64,000 nucleotides of DNA from Anadara kagoshimensis (GCA_021292105.1 CM037870.1:69481260-69545259); one strand, 5' to 3'. Counted from the first letter of the stretch, positions 1-11,154 are shown. The notes: a model not told the origin generated them from the letters alone. Made by a program: numbers and translations.

Positions 1-261
1 GTGCCAATAGCTATTTATCAAAATAAAACCATCCTACAATCTTTACATACTACAATCATAGCATATGTTTGACTCTTAATAGTAAATTTTAAGTTGGTGC
101 ATGTCGATTTTATTGCTTGAAATGAATTACTCTTTACTGTTTATCCGACATCATATCTGGTCACGGCTTATTCATTACCATCGATTGTTCAGTCATACTT
201 TGGCGATACAGAAATGTTAAAGAAATGTTTAGGAATTAACTTGGGAAAAGAAAAATTGAAC

Positions 262-370
262 TTCACTATACTGCGGCGATACGTGTGGCGACTCAGATAT
301 CGGGAAAAATTATAGCAAGGTTTGACTGTGGCTATAGTTTAGATGGAAAAGTTATTTAGGGACATTACTA
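262..370 (-). pseudogene. Possible decayed C2 exon of gene 3
   Basis: Reading the minus strand gives a stretch with TIATVKP followed by a Tyr-rich segment, which resembles the YTAIASI...GYS part of exon C2 of gene 1. A stop codon (TAA) sits immediately before TIATVKP and I find no clean acceptor or donor. It could be a decayed C2 or a chance match. The true C2 and C3 of gene 3 may lie outside the window. Confidence 0.2.
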
Positions 371-624
371 GTATAACGAAGTTTTATAGTCTTTTGTAAA
401 AACAGACCAAATCCGTCAAAGTATTATCAAAGGCAATGATTTAAATGGCGGTAATAAAAAAATAGGAAAGAATGAAAATGCTACTACAAAACTGACGAAA
501 AACCATGTTTCACTGAACTGATAATACAGTCTACAAACTACGTAACAATTAGCCAGTTTGAAAATTCGTAAACTGGGAATGAGCAACTACTGATCACGGG
601 TTAATTCCTGTAAAATATAGTCAA

Positions 625-845
625 ACGGCATTGTCTACCCAACCTGACCTTTCTTGATGATTATTTATATAGATAGTGCTAGGATTTGCAGTTTATATAT
701 ACATAGCTAGCGTTTCCTATTGTAAACAAACAAAAACTTGTATTCTCTATTAAAAATTCATTAGTCTAAAATATATATTAAAATTAAAGATCAAGAGGAC
801 AGGTCATTATTTTTGTCTATATAGGCCACTATATTGTGCTGCTAG
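625..845. mobile_element. MITE family B copy
   Basis: About 220-bp non-coding element. Its right end (GATCAAGAGGACAGGTCA..., then a TATAGG end) and its internal block with GTGCTAGGATTTGCAGT match other copies at 14125, 31843, 32124 and 42105. The better copies have inverted ends around CATTGACCTGTCCG. The left end here is diverged. It lies downstream of exon C1 of gene 3. Confidence 0.55.
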
Positions 846-886
846 GAATGACTTGAACCAACATTAAAAAAGAGTGCAATGCTTAC

Positions 887-1050
887 TTGATGGCCTTTTG
901 TCCAATGAATAGATCTATGTGTATGGCATAACTCTGCAACTGCAGACATCGGTGAAAAATGAACACCATCTAGACACAAACCATGGTGATGTGTTATAAT
1001 CTTAGAGTTGGCGAGGGCAGTTATTACTCCGAGTTTGTCACATATATGAG
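887..1050 (-). CDS. Gene 3 exon C1 (C-terminal domain, first part)
   Basis: 164-nt exon, phase 1 in and 0 out, with AAG before it and GTAAGC after it. It encodes ICDKLGVITALANSKI and then ends LCHTHRSIHWTKGHQ. It aligns along its length with exon C1 of gene 1 (ITCDKLDIITALAHSEI ... LCNTTESRRWVKGAQ). The shared residues are CDKL, ITALA-S-I, a central Leu-x0-1-Cys-x-Asp-Gly and a final L-C-...-W-x-K-G. This conservation on the opposite strand 29 kb away, with matching splice phases, is strong evidence that it is coding. See the gene 1 C1 entry for a tentative fold assignment. Confidence 0.75.
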
Positions 1051-1456
1051 CTTAAATTTAAATAGTTTACATAAAATGAATAAAGTTGGTGCTGTGTAAA
1101 AGACAGCTCACGTATCAAAGAAAAAATAAAACACCATTGAAATAAAGTTCTACTACAAGCTACATCTAAAGAGTTAATAATACAAAATCGGTTAATGGTT
1201 ATGTATCAGTTACTATATAAACTCGTTATTGCGTTATTGAGAAATATGACAAAAGCAATTTCCATCATACCTCATTAGCAGAAGCGAATTTCAATGGTTT
1301 TTGAATAACATTTCTTGTGTACCATGATACTGGCTTAATCCCTTTGACCTAATTCGTTTGAGCAACGATGCATTTTTTTAAATATAAACTTTGCCATTGT
1401 AGCTTTAGGGTGATGCATAATTGCTTCTTTATTCAGTCTTGGCTAAAGCGAATTAC
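1051..1456 (-). other. Gene 3 intron between ST and C1
   Basis: AT-rich intron sequence. I see no further exon, repeat or RNA gene in it. Confidence 0.5.
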
Positions 1457-1621
1457 CTGGTTTGGAAGACAATGTGGTTGCAGGTACTTGTACCATAGTA
1501 CTGGTACTTGGTTCTTGTGTCGAAGTAGTGGTAATTGGTACATGTGTTGTTGTAATTGTTTTAGTTGAAGATTTCGTACTCGAACTTGTTGTTCTTAAAA
1601 CGTCTATGACAGTTCTTGATG
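1457..1621 (-). CDS. Gene 3 Ser/Thr-rich mucin-like exon (ST)
   Basis: 165-nt exon, phase 1-1, with acceptor ...TATCAG and donor GTAATT. The encoded 55 residues are mostly Thr and Ser with Pro (for example TTSSSTKSSTKTITTT and TSTQEPSTSTM), a composition typical of an O-glycosylated extracellular linker. It sits between the second cysteine module and the C-terminal domain, as do the ST exons of genes 1 (28335) and 2 (62740). Sequence is not conserved between paralogues but composition, phase and position are. The plus-strand open frame over the same bases is a shadow. Confidence 0.72.
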
Positions 1622-1792
1622 CTGATATATAAAGTAATAACAAGCGGTGAATTTTCAAAGAAGTGTAAAACACCAGATGCAAACGAACGAAATTATTACC
1701 CGAAATGAAGTAGTGCCAAACATCACTGGAAGTAAAGTTTCAAAAATCTAGCATGAAATTAGCTAATATAATATATAGATCATTTCTATATA

Positions 1793-1796
<4 letters not shown>

Positions 1797-1828
<32 letters not shown>
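1797..1828. repeat. (ATA)n microsatellite
   Basis: About ten tandem ATA/AAT triplets in the B2-ST intron of gene 3. Confidence 0.95.
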
Positions 1829-1829
<1 letters not shown>

Positions 1830-2690
1830 GAGTATTAATGTAATGACGGATGCATCATAACAAATAAGGCACCCAAACGAACAAGTGTGCCATTTTGTGA
1901 ATTTGAAGTCTTAAAATAATTCCTACTCTTTATTTAAAACCTTTATGTGAAATTTCATTAATTAAAGCACTTTTAATTTTCCAAGAGGAGGGTGGGATTG
2001 AATAGAGGCAGGGTCCGAACTGTTTAAGTATTGAGATCCCCATCCCTAGACTTTATATTTCCTGGCTCTGTGTGAAAAGTTGAATAGAGTGGTATAAAAG
2101 AAAACTACAGCTTCATTCTCACAAATTTCATAATGTCAAAGCCACTATCTGTAAAGAAAATTATATAATTATTCCTTTAGCCTCTAGGCAAGCTTATAGG
2201 GTTAAAAATCAACCACAATGGCACTCGTCCATTCAAATCAAAATTTGATTACAATTTTGACAGCATAATTGATTGTAATTGTTTTAAACCTTTATGCAAA
2301 CATTCACTCAAATAACATGCTCCATCCCCATCATTTGAATATTGGTAATCAATAAACATATATCAAATCAAGTCTTAAAATAAAAAACAAAATATTACAA
2401 GTTAATTTCTAATAATGCATTAAAGCAGCGATTCAAAATAAAAGTTACTATTTGATCAACAGAAATTTTAAATTTGGAAAATTGGTGTTTGATAAAAAGT
2501 TAACTTAATACATACAATGTAATATTGTGTAAATGAATAAGTGATCAATTGTGTAAATTATGCTAAATGATCACATAATATAGTATTTTTAGCAATAGTA
2601 CATGTATAAAGGTTGTCATTTTAACAATGGAAAACTGTCATTGGGTTACTCCTATTTTAAACCATTTAATGCAGTGTAATAAAACACAAA
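1829..2690. other. Intron sequence without recognised features
   Basis: AT-rich, no supported open frame, no repeat that I recognise elsewhere in the window. It is part of the long intron between B2 and ST of gene 3. Confidence 0.5.
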
Positions 2691-2691
2691 C

Positions 2692-3415
2692 ATACTAATC
2701 CATGTCCGAATCACAATCCAGAAGCAAAGTAAAAACTTTGGAACTGACAAGTTAGGTTAGACACGTGAAATTCCACCAGAGAAGTGAGGTCGGGTGCTCC
2801 GGAAGGGTAAGCACCTTCTTTTTATCTAGCTACATCCGCAACGCGTGTAATCAAAATTGTATGAGATGAACATGGAACTATGAGACGTCAAATATATCCA
2901 GGGCAATCCTGGACACAGAGACACCTTGGCTTGCAATATTCCTGAGTCAAAAATTTATTTGCAAGCAGCCTGCTCCGTTGTACAAAGTGCCTGTAGTGAC
3001 AACACGCTCTACCATAGCGTATTAATTGGACAACAAAACGACATAAGCAGGAGAAGCAGGTACATAAAAACGGAAAACTAACAATAGAAAAATTGAAGTC
3101 ATCACGTTTGTTATAAAGTTTCAAATGTAGCCTTTTGTGGGCGAACAGAACTTCAAGCTCACTAGGATAGATGGAATTCACATAGTCTCCAAATTTAGGA
3201 TTGTTAAGAGACAGAACGTCATCTATATATCTGTATGTTGAGTCGAATGATTTGGCGACAGTCTTCTGTCCAGATTTAACAAAGTTCTGTATAAGTTCTG
3301 CTTTATAAGAAACAAACCAGCAAGCAATGGTACACACTTTGTGGCCATTGGTAAGATTTCTTTTTCTTCATTACAAAGCAGCGTATATTCTATTACTCCG
3401 TTTGGCAGCAAGAAG
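2692..3415 (-). mobile_element. Penelope-like retroelement 3' fragment with broken RT
   Basis: On the minus strand the sequence encodes pieces of a reverse transcriptase: YRYIDDVLSLNNPKFGDYVN (the Y-I-D-D catalytic motif), then LHLKLYNKRDDFNFSIV and LIRYGRA. These are followed by the family's 3' tail, which ends near a TCCGAATCACAATCCAGAAG block. Compared with the copy at 6925-8290, the segment between the catalytic motif and LHLKLYNKRDD is deleted and the frame is broken. It is a dead, 5'-truncated copy in an intron of gene 3. Confidence 0.8.
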
Positions 3416-3619
3416 GTTAAAATATGATAGCAACGAGTCCCGCGTGGTATAAAGTTATATTATAAATGTATTTTTAATACAAAGGTCAGTAGTATGACTA
3501 CAGTTTTTTCTGACTAAACTTGTGCTGTAGTCTCAGCAAAATGTGTCAAAAATAATCAGAAATGAATGTTATGATGAAAATGATAAAAATCAGATATGTT
3601 CAGATGAAGTTATACGTAC

Positions 3620-3668
3620 GACAGCAACCTCCCACACACTCCGCATCTTCTGTGTTAATTAACATACA
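3620..3668 (-). CDS. Gene 3 exon B2 (49-nt cysteine microexon)
   Basis: 49-nt exon, phase 0 in and 1 out, acceptor AATTACAG and donor GTACGT. It encodes CMLINTEDAECVGGCC, fitting the family pattern C-x9-C-x3-C-C. Seven B exons in the window have exactly this length. It follows A2 of gene 3 and completes the second A+B module; splicing to ST creates a Pro codon. Confidence 0.82.
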
Positions 3669-4534
3669 CTGTAATTAAATAAAGCAAAAATGAGTCATAT
3701 GTTCTTACATCAAAAATCAATGCAACAAAGCACATCAAAACTAAAACCGTACGAGCACATTAATCTTCAAATGGTGCTAAGTTGTCTTAACTAAACAGCC
3801 CACAATAAAATTAAAATAAGCCACACAAACACAAACATACTATCGGAAAGAAATGCATCAACTCTGAAAACTAGAAAATAAAGTGAAACACATGAACTTT
3901 AACCAGTAAAACCAGTGATATCATACACTCAATACATTCTTGTAATATTTGGGATTATCACATAACAAAATCAAGAGCAACCCAGAACATGACACATTGT
4001 AATACCCAACTTATTTTGTTCTGAAAGATACTACAAAAATACAAATTCCATTTGGACTATTGATTATAAACTTCGACTCTAAGACGTAGTCTTGTTAAAA
4101 TGTCAAATAATGGGTCATGTTATTTAATTATTTACTATATTTAGGACTGTTGCTATTCTATTGGTCACCAATGTATCAGAAGTGTTCTGATAAAACATTT
4201 TAATGTATAAACGGTTTCCTTCAAAAGTTTACACATAGGATTCGTTATAGAGAATTACCATCAGAAGTGATTATAAACATTTCTTCTCGATAAAAGTGAA
4301 ATATTCCCGACTGAAACGTAACACTCCAATCAATAAATGTATGAATGAATGAATGAATGAATGAATGAATCAATCAATCAAATTCATTAAATTGTTTCGC
4401 TCCCATACATTAGTGACATAAGTACTGAAATGGCAAGGGCTATTGAAGGGGTCCATGCCACCCAATTTATTTTACTTAAAACAAAAAAGTTCGTATTATA
4501 ACGAAATATCGAAATGAAAAAAAAACATTCTTAC
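3669..4534 (-). other. Gene 3 intron between A2 and B2
   Basis: AT-rich intron. Apart from a (TGAA)n tract at 4337-4381 I see no feature in it. Confidence 0.5.
4337..4381. repeat. (TGAA)n/(TCAA)n microsatellite
   Basis: Tandem ATGA units passing into ATCA units in the A2-B2 intron of gene 3. Confidence 0.95.
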
Positions 4535-4791
4535 CTTGTCGTCATATTGGAAGGTTTTATAAATTATATTGGCAACATCGTGTAGTTCGACGTTATGTAT
4601 CCCATGAACTGTATGACATTGATAGTGATTCCTGCAGTCTTTCTTATGATGTTGTATTTGAAATTCGCTCTGATGGCTACAGTGCATAGACTGTGAACAA
4701 TATGGCTGTTGGTGATTCCTTGGACATATAGCGCATTGTACCGATAAAATTGTATCTTTTGAAGGTTTCGTTCCGGATGCAAAGCGTGTTC
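4535..4791 (-). CDS. Gene 3 exon A2 (second cysteine domain A)
   Basis: 257-nt exon, phase 1 in and 0 out, acceptor TCTAACAG and donor GTAAGA. About 19 residues of linker (TRFASGTKPSKDTILSVQ) precede the domain. The domain starts CAICPRNHQQPYC, reaches a second pair in MHC, then has CRNHYQC (C-x5-C), then HNVELHD and ends IIYKTFQYDDK. It has six cysteines in the same order as the other A exons. Exon B2 supplies the following C-x9-C-x3-C-C. Family unrecognised; likely an extracellular disulfide-bonded domain. Two other open frames over this stretch are shadows. Confidence 0.82.
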
Positions 4792-5194
4792 CTGTTAGAA
4801 AAAAGTACAAATATCTTTCGATTGGAGTTTTGTTTTGAAACAATTTTGATTTCACATGTGATGGATGTAACTAGATAAATAGAGATGTTTAACATACCGA
4901 AGCACACATCCTCATGTTCTTTAACATAATTTGACAGTGTGAAAAGTTTTACTCCAGGAATTGGACATGAATTATAGTTCGATCACTTATTTAGTCAGGA
5001 ACACCGATGTCACATAAAATGATCGTTGATTATTTACGTCAAAATTTAATTAATGCTATATGTAGATATGCTATTTTTATAACATGTGTTGAGATCATTG
5101 AGTTATATTTCTTATATTTTGTCTAAAAATCAAATAAAACTAGTTTTTATCGGAGTTTAGAGGATGCGTAGCATCACATAGTAAAATGCTTTAT

Positions 5195-5485
5195 CATACC
5201 CCCAAAATTTTTTATGGCCGTCATCACAGTATTGTTGATAAGTTTGGTGTCTCTTTGACCAGGATTGCTCTGGATATATTTGACGGCCTATAGTTCCATG
5301 TTTCTTTCACACAATGTTGATTACATACGTGGCGATCGTAGCTAGCTAAACAGGAGGACCTTACCCAGCCGTAGCACCCGGCCTCACTGGTTGAAGTTCA
5401 CGTGTTTAACCTGACTTGTCATTTCCAAAGTTTTTACTTTGCTTCTGGATTGTGATTCGGACATAAATGAGTGTGTTTGTTTTTG
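5195..5485 (+). mobile_element. Penelope-like element 3' end fragment
   Basis: Plus-strand copy of the 3' tail shared with 63195-64000: TTTTATGGCCGTCATCACAG, a CTGGATATATTTGACG block, and the terminal GGATTGTGATTCGGACAT. No RT remains. It lies in the B1-A2 intron of gene 3. Confidence 0.75.
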
Positions 5486-5489
5486 ATTA

Positions 5490-6220
5490 TCAACAATAAC
5501 CTTTGAGACAAATATCTTGGTTTTTTTAATTTAGAAATAGTTTAAAATAAATAAAATCTCAATAAATAATGTAACCGATCATCTAATATAGCATTAAGAA
5601 GTAACATACACTTAGTATAAGCAACTTCTAATATGGAGAAATAACAAAAACATGCGTAATATTCCAAATCTCCAAATTTACATTGTAAGATTTTACATTT
5701 AATGTATTAAGGTTTTTATTTAAGTTGGGAATGGAGTAGAATACATGTAATGGTATTTAACACCCTAAAATTATTTTATTAATATTAAGGCAGTATGTTT
5801 CTGGATTGTGGAGAAAACTGAAGTATCAGAAAGAATCAAACCACCAAGCAAACTGATAAAGTTTATTCACACTAACATTTGCCTGATCTGAAGTTAAACG
5901 AAAGGCACTGTGATCTGCAAACTTATGCTTTTGACCTTTTAGCTACCCATCCACTAGATTGGTAGGAAAAAAAACTTTTTTCTCAAAAACTAAAAGATTT
6001 TTAATGCATAAATATATTGTTAATTAAAGCCATCCCGGCTTTGTTGGATGAGTTTGAAGGTTTTGTAATTTTAAAACAATAAATTTGAAAGAAATTTGTC
6101 ACTCTACGCCAAACAAGTGATAAAATTTATTCTTTATTTTGATGTTTGAATGAGATTTTTACGTCCAAGTGAAGACTTTTTACGTCTGTCGAGACGTAAC
6201 CCGCTATAGTTGAAGTAACA
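5490..6220. other. Intron sequence without recognised features
   Basis: AT-rich intron of gene 3. I see no supported gene or repeat. Confidence 0.5.
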
Positions 6221-6224
6221 GAAA

Positions 6225-6440
6225 TTTGGACCTTAGCAGCGGTGCAGTGCATGTGCAATTGTTTTCAATTGCCACGCCTACCGTTACAAGGGGCATTGAT
6301 TTTTAACTTCTTTCCCAAATGACACCATTTCTTTCATTTCTAAATGCCGAGCGCTTGGCAAGGACGGTCACTTACTATTTAAAAAGTCTTGGTCAGAACC
6401 AGATGGGGTTCGAACACACAACAGGAAATTGTTAGTTTTT
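6225..6440 (+). mobile_element. SINE-like dispersed repeat
   Basis: Shares blocks with 14995-15225 and, inverted, with 25540-25720 and 29745-29960: ...CACGCCTACCGT..., AATGCCGAGCGCTTGGCAA and GGTCACTTACTATTT. It ends in GGGGTTCGAACACACAAC, which resembles a tRNA-type B box. That suggests a tRNA-derived SINE, but I cannot see a convincing A box, so the class is tentative. Confidence 0.45.
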
Positions 6441-6639
6441 GATAAAAGTTAAGAAGTTTTTAATCGGAGATTTAAATAATTATTATTCTTTTCGGTTTGA
6501 ATGTTTTCTCAAGAAATGTTTTTGTTTCGCTGGCTGTTGACAATAATATGTTTTGGAGTTATTGATTTTTATATTTTGTAACTTATCAAATTTAGTACAT
6601 TTTGTAACCATGGTAATGTTAAATATAGCGATTACTTAC

Positions 6640-6688
6640 TACAGCAGTAACCATCACATGATACATCAGAAGCTAATACTATTGCACA
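6640..6688 (-). CDS. Gene 3 exon B1 (49-nt cysteine microexon)
   Basis: 49-nt exon, phase 0-1, acceptor TTTACAG and donor GTAAGT. It encodes CAIVLASDVSCDGYCC, again C-x9-C-x3-C-C. The closest relatives by eye are the first B exons of gene 2 (CAILLASAVTCKDDCC) and gene 1 (CAMVKASTIECDHFCC). First-position and second-position B exons thus look orthologous across the three genes. Confidence 0.83.
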
Positions 6689-6924
6689 CTGTAAATAAAA
6701 AATAACAATATCCAACATGTAAATACTCATTCATTTTTTATTTGATAAATAAAATGAAAAAATTATAAAATATAAATGTATGAATATTTACAAATACTTT
6801 TCAAATTCAAATGAACAAAAAAAAGGAAATTATTATGATTTTCGACAGTCTGGTACGATTCTAAGAAAACCTTTTTTCGCAAAGTCATATTCGTGACGTA
6901 TTTTCATTATCTAGAGTCCAATGT

Positions 6925-8290
6925 AATCAAAAACAAACATGCTAATCCATGTCCGAATCACAATCCAGAAGCAAAGTAAAAACTTTGGAACTGACAAGTT
7001 AGGTTAGACACGCGAATTTCTACCAGGGAAGTAAGGCCGGGTGCTCCGGAAGGGTAAGCACTTCCTGGTTAACTACCTACACCCGCCACGTGTGTAATCA
7101 AAATTGTGTAGAAGGAACATGAAACTATGAGACGTCAAATATATCCAGGGCAATCCTGGACACAGAGACATTAAACTTATCAAGAATACTGTGATGACGG
7201 CCATAAAACTTTTTGAGGGCCTTGATAAGACAATTTATTTGCAAGCAGCCTACTTCGTTGTACAAAGTCCCCGTAGTGGGAACAAGCTCTACCATAGCGT
7301 ATTAATTGGGAAACAATTACACCATAAGCAGGAGAAGCAGGTATATTGCTGCATAAAAAAGGAAAGTTGACAATAGAAAAATTGAAGTGATCACGTTTGT
7401 CATAAAGTTTCAAATGTAGCCTTTCGTGTGCGTCATAATTTAGGTATAAGTCTAAATATGAAGCAGAACTTGAGGAATCAGTCGTGTCTTTTATTTCAAG
7501 CTCACTAGAATAGGTGAGATTTACATAGTCTCCAAATTTAGGATTGTTAAGAGACAGAACGTCATCTATATATCTGTATGTTGAGTTGAATGATTTGGCG
7601 ACAGTCTTCTCTCCAGATTTAACAAGGTTCTGCACAAATTTTGCTTCATAAGAATAGAGAAACAAATCAGAAAGCAATGGTGCACAGTTTGTACCCATTG
7701 GTATACCGATTGTTTGCTGAAAAACTATACATGTATTTCCAAACACAACAAATCTATCAAAAACTTCAACATTTTGTTGATGATATCTTCAATATATTTT
7801 TGTTTGGAATCCGTATGATGCTTGACAAAATAACCAGAATCCGTGTTCAGCACCAGATATTTGTATCTTGGCTTACCGTTTTTTGTAAAAGAAAGACAAG
7901 TGAATAATTTCTTTAAGACGTTCTTTCAATTTAGAATGAGGGATATTGGTGTATAGTGTAGAAAAATCAAATGTTTTTTTTTTACTTTTTACATGAGATA
8001 AAGTATTAGGAGCAAGATGTTCAAGTAATTCTTTAGAATTTTTGAGAATCCACATTTGGTTGATTCCAGATGTAGAATATACTTTTTCTGAATAAGACTG
8101 AAGACCATCTTTGACGATTGTCAAAATTTGTGTTAGAGTTACCGATAATGATTTGGTAGTACATTAGATGAGCCTGTTATATATCTTTCCTTGTATGGAT
8201 TTTTATGGTAAAACCATGTTCAGTAGATTTTGAAATAAAATCCAAACTCAAATCACAATATTTTAATTTTATATATTAAAATATTTAAAC
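6925..8290 (-). mobile_element. Penelope-like retroelement, longest copy
   Basis: Minus-strand remnant with recognisable reverse-transcriptase motifs in order. DFSTLYTNIPH (motif A type) lies near 7960, QQTIGIPMGTNCAPLL (motif B) near 7700, and YRYIDDVLSLNN (motif C, catalytic DD) near 7580. YDKRDHFNFSIVNFPFLC and SPAYGVIVSQLIRYGRA follow downstream. The non-coding 3' tail then runs to the TCCGAATCACAATCCAGAAG end near 6945. This motif set is known from Penelope-like elements. No GIY-YIG endonuclease domain is visible, so the 5' part and the far 3' coding part are missing or never present. It lies in the intron between A1 and B1 of gene 3. Confidence 0.82.
7180..8130 (-). pseudogene. Penelope-like reverse transcriptase, broken
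   Basis: Two separate open segments (about 8124-7873 and 7746-7180) encode successive parts of one reverse transcriptase: the DFSTLYTNIPH block in the first, and motifs B (IGIPMGTNCAP) and C (YIDDV) in the second. Between them the frame changes, with remnants such as YRYLVLNTDSGYF-like codons in another frame, so the gene is frameshifted. The second segment keeps both catalytic aspartates. Later residues, LLANKL and what follows, run into a stop at the end. It is not functional as it stands. Confidence 0.75.
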
Positions 8291-8454
8291 ACTTAAAGGG
8301 TCTGATTTACATTTTTCTAAATAATTATAATACAGTTCGTTTATCGTGTGATAAAAAGTGAATGGTGGTAGTCTTCCATAGTACATTATCAACACCATTG
8401 ATATTTACGTTAGTACCCGTCTTAAGTAGACAATGTGAAAGAGAGTGATCACAT

Positions 8455-8795
8455 TAAAGATGGTCTGGTCTATATTGTATTTTATCATTTACTTTCATGG
8501 CCATCAACAGAGTATTGTTGATAAAATTCATGTCCGTGTCCAGGATTGTCCTGGATACATTTGACGTCAAAAAGAACCATGTTCCTTTCACACAATTTTT
8601 ATTACACACCTGTGGCAGGTGTAACTTGCTAAACAGGAGATGATTACCCTTCCGGGGCACCCGACCTCACTTCCTTGGTGCAGAACACGTGTTTAACATA
8701 ACTTATTAGTTTCAAAGTTTTTATTTTGCTTCTGGATTGTGATTCGGACATGAATTAGTATGTTTTCTTTTGGATTACTTCTGTTTTTTGTGTTA
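8455..8795 (+). mobile_element. Penelope-like element 3' end fragment
   Basis: Plus-strand 3' tail with the GTCCAGGATTGTCCTGGATA block, the TTCCGGGGCACCCGACCTCA block and the TTGTGATTCGGACATG terminus. It lies tail to tail with the 6925-8290 copy in the same intron. Confidence 0.75.
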
Positions 8796-8804
8796 AGTTG
8801 TTGT

Positions 8805-8925
8805 GTACTATGCAATCAAAAACAAACATAGCAATCCATGTCAACATCAAACGCAAGAAACAAAATGAAAACTTTGAAACTGACAAATAAGGTTAATCAC
8901 CTGATCTTTTACAAGGAAATATCCA
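8805..8925 (-). mobile_element. Penelope-like element 3' end, short fragment
   Basis: Minus-strand terminal piece (AATCAAAAACAAACATAGCA..., AAACTTTGAAACTGACAAAT). It is only the last ~110 bp of the tail. Confidence 0.6.
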
Positions 8926-8972
8926 TCAATTGTAAATATCTTTAAATTATTCTAATAAAAAATAATACTTAC

Positions 8973-9263
8973 CTTGTTGTCATATTGTAAATATCTATAC
9001 ATTTTGTCTTCATACTCAACCATCTGAGAATTATGCAGGTTGCCCATTTCATAGCATGAATGATGATATCGACAATTAATACCGTGTGATAATTGACGTA
9101 AGCCGGTCATCAGATCATGGTATAGTCCAGATTCATTCACATCGATGCGGTTTTTTCCGCAATGTGTCTCATGAATACAAAACTGGCCTAGAGTATCCCT
9201 GGGACAGATTCTACAGCACTGTGTACCAAAGATTCCAAAACACAGGATGACAAGTATATAAAG
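8973..9263 (-). CDS. Gene 3 exon A1 (signal peptide plus first cysteine domain A)
   Basis: 291-nt exon, phase 0-0, acceptor ACTTAG and donor GTAAGT. It opens with a hydrophobic signal peptide (LYILVILCFGIFGTQ) followed directly by CCRICPRDTLGQFCIHETHC. Next come SGLYHDLMTGL, CRYHHSC (C-x5-C), NSQMVEYEDKMYRYLQY and the exon end DNK. The exon has no Met at its start; the start codon is best placed at 11602-11600 in the preceding exon, also phase 0. The domain pattern matches A1 of gene 2, and the frame is intact throughout. Confidence 0.85.
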
Positions 9264-9277
9264 CTAAGTGTAAGAAA

Positions 9278-9361
9278 AAAATACATACATACATACATAC
9301 ATACATACACATACATACATACATACATACATAACATACATACATACATACATACATACAT

Positions 9362-9420
<59 letters not shown>
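9278..9420. repeat. Compound microsatellite (CATA)n/(CA)n/(TA)n/(TG)n
   Basis: About 140 bp of tandem ATAC units passing into CA, TA and TG dinucleotides. It lies 15 bp upstream of the A1 acceptor of gene 3, so it forms the pyrimidine-poor far side of that intron. Open frames on the minus strand here are simple-repeat artefacts. Confidence 0.95.
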
Positions 9421-9423
<3 letters not shown>

Positions 9424-9630
9424 AAATCACAATCCAAAAACAAAGTAAAATTTGAAACTGAAACACGTGGACTTTCACCAAGCAAGTGAGGACTGCGTCC
9501 TCAACATGTGTAATGAAAATGAGAATGAAAGAAACATGAAATTATGGGACGGGAAATATAATAATTACTATATAGGTTAAATCTAGACACAGCCACATCA
9601 TACTTATCAACAATTTGTTTAATATATGCT
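9420..9630 (-). mobile_element. Penelope-like element 3' end fragment
   Basis: Minus-strand tail: TCCAAATCACAATCCAAAAA, then CACGTGGACTTTCACCAAGC, then a diverged block with ATGGGACGGGAAATATA. No coding remnant. Confidence 0.6.
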
Positions 9631-9639
9631 GATTAATAA

Positions 9640-10730
9640 CAACGCCAGTTATACAACTGTTATAAATACATTTTGTCGTTCTTTTTTTATTCAGTGTGGA
9701 AGGATATTTCTATTATAATAAATATATATCATTTTGTTGAGTTCCTTTTTGTACTGTATAAACATGATGCCCCTTATTTCAATTTCGTATTAAGGTACCT
9801 GATAAGCCTACGCTTACAATATTCTTTGATCAACAAATAATTTGTAAGAAGCTTGCTTCGCTTTATAAGGTTGCTGTCACAGGGGTGGGAACAAAATCTG
9901 AGAAATGGCGAAAGTAACCGAAATAGCGTAATAATAATTCGTAATGTTTGTCCAAAGATGAAAAAATCTGTGTCTTTTGTATTGTCTTACACATGTGGAT
10001 TTTTTAGCAAGCTAATCAGATGGTGCTTAGCATTAAGGACACTCACAGTAGGATTCATTAAAATTTGTGAACTTGCAAAAATGGGATAAAATTGGGCAAA
10101 TGGCGAATCTTTGGACGAGGCAAAATCGGGAATTGTGTTCAATATATCACCGGATATTATAAGCAGGGTTATAACATAAAAAATCAGAATATATGAAACT
10201 CGTCCACAGCTACTTTTAACAATTCCGATTACATTTTAATATTGTAATTCAGAGATTAAAACGAGTCACTGACTAAAATTTAAAAAAAAATTGTTTTTCA
10301 CGAGATTGCTTCCTATTTATCACAACGCGCGTGCACCAGAATTATTTTTATATAAAAAGAAAGATTTTTTTGTAATGTACAATTTGATATATAATTCATC
10401 AAATAATTTTCTTTACACAAAAAGTGTCAAAGTTTTGAAAATTGACAAAATATTTCTGGTTTTTCTGTCGTGACATCAATTGGCGTCAAAAAATTGTTTA
10501 TTTTTTGTGGATAATAATATTGTATCTCAAATGTAAAAAAAAAATGTAAAAATATTGGTAATTCTGGCATATAATTCATTGGTGCACAATGCTTAACTAT
10601 GTTTTATAATGTTAAATCGTTAGTTTAAAGACTGGTCACTTTTTCGGCCATCACACACTTGTCAAAAACAATTCACAATTTTCAAATCGGCGGAAGTATA
10701 AATAATTGTAAAACCGAAACACAATTCTCC
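9640..10730. other. Intron 1 of gene 3, no recognised feature
   Basis: AT-rich sequence. Short open frames here show no similarity to anything else in the window and no coding signature that I can defend. Confidence 0.5.
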
Positions 10731-10734
10731 AAAA

Positions 10735-10855
10735 AAGGCCGGGTTGGCGTTCCTACTGCAGCTTCACTTCTCTAGTTCACATGTTCACTAATTTGCCAGT
10801 TTCAAAATTTTTACTTTGCTTTTGGATTGTTATATGGAAATGGGTTGGTATGTTA
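10735..10855 (+). mobile_element. Penelope-like element 3' end, short fragment
   Basis: Plus-strand terminal piece with GCAGCTTCACTTCTCTAGTT, TTTTTACTTTGCTTTTGGAT and a final ATGGGTTGGTATGTT. Confidence 0.55.
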
Positions 10856-11030
10856 CAGCACTAAACGGTCGTTACGGAATAGAATTCCCTATCAATAGTG
10901 CTTGGACAAAAATTGTGAAACTAAAACTTATTCAAAGGGTTGAAAAATATCTAAAGGACCAAACTATATTGAACCAAATTTAGCTAAGGAAATAATTTCC
11001 GTGATAGAGTTTTACCTTAGTTTTTTTTTT
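10853..11030 (+). mobile_element. MITE family A, left half
   Basis: Starts ACAGCACTAAACGGTCGTTA and continues with AGTGCTTGGACAAAAATTGT, CTAAAGGACCAAACTATATT and TTAGCTAAGGAAATA. It matches 32600-32800 and the inverted ends of the complete copy at 56618-56925. Confidence 0.55.
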
Positions 11031-11154
11031 TAGAATTTTCAGATTTTGACTAGCAGCAAATTAAGACAATAGTATCTTTCTGACAAAACAAAAGAATTCC
11101 CTTCTGTGTTTGTGATGCCCTCGGATATCAGCTCAATAGTTTAAATTAACATTT

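Noticed and set aside
1..130. Possible C2/C3-like codons of gene 3 on the minus strand (IVVCKDC)
   Set aside because: Only a few residues resemble gene 1 and no splice sites support them; too weak to annotate.
1368..1568. Plus-strand frame over the ST exon of gene 3
   Set aside because: Antisense reading of a Thr/Ser-rich exon, giving an implausible Cys/Trp-rich product.
6420..6440. tRNA gene suggested by a GGGGTTCGAACAC box
   Set aside because: No cloverleaf, no A box at the right distance; the sequence is part of a dispersed SINE-like repeat.
9188..9485. Frames with HTHTHTHT and YVCMYVCMYVC
   Set aside because: Simple sequence repeats (CA, CATA) adjacent to exon A1 of gene 3.
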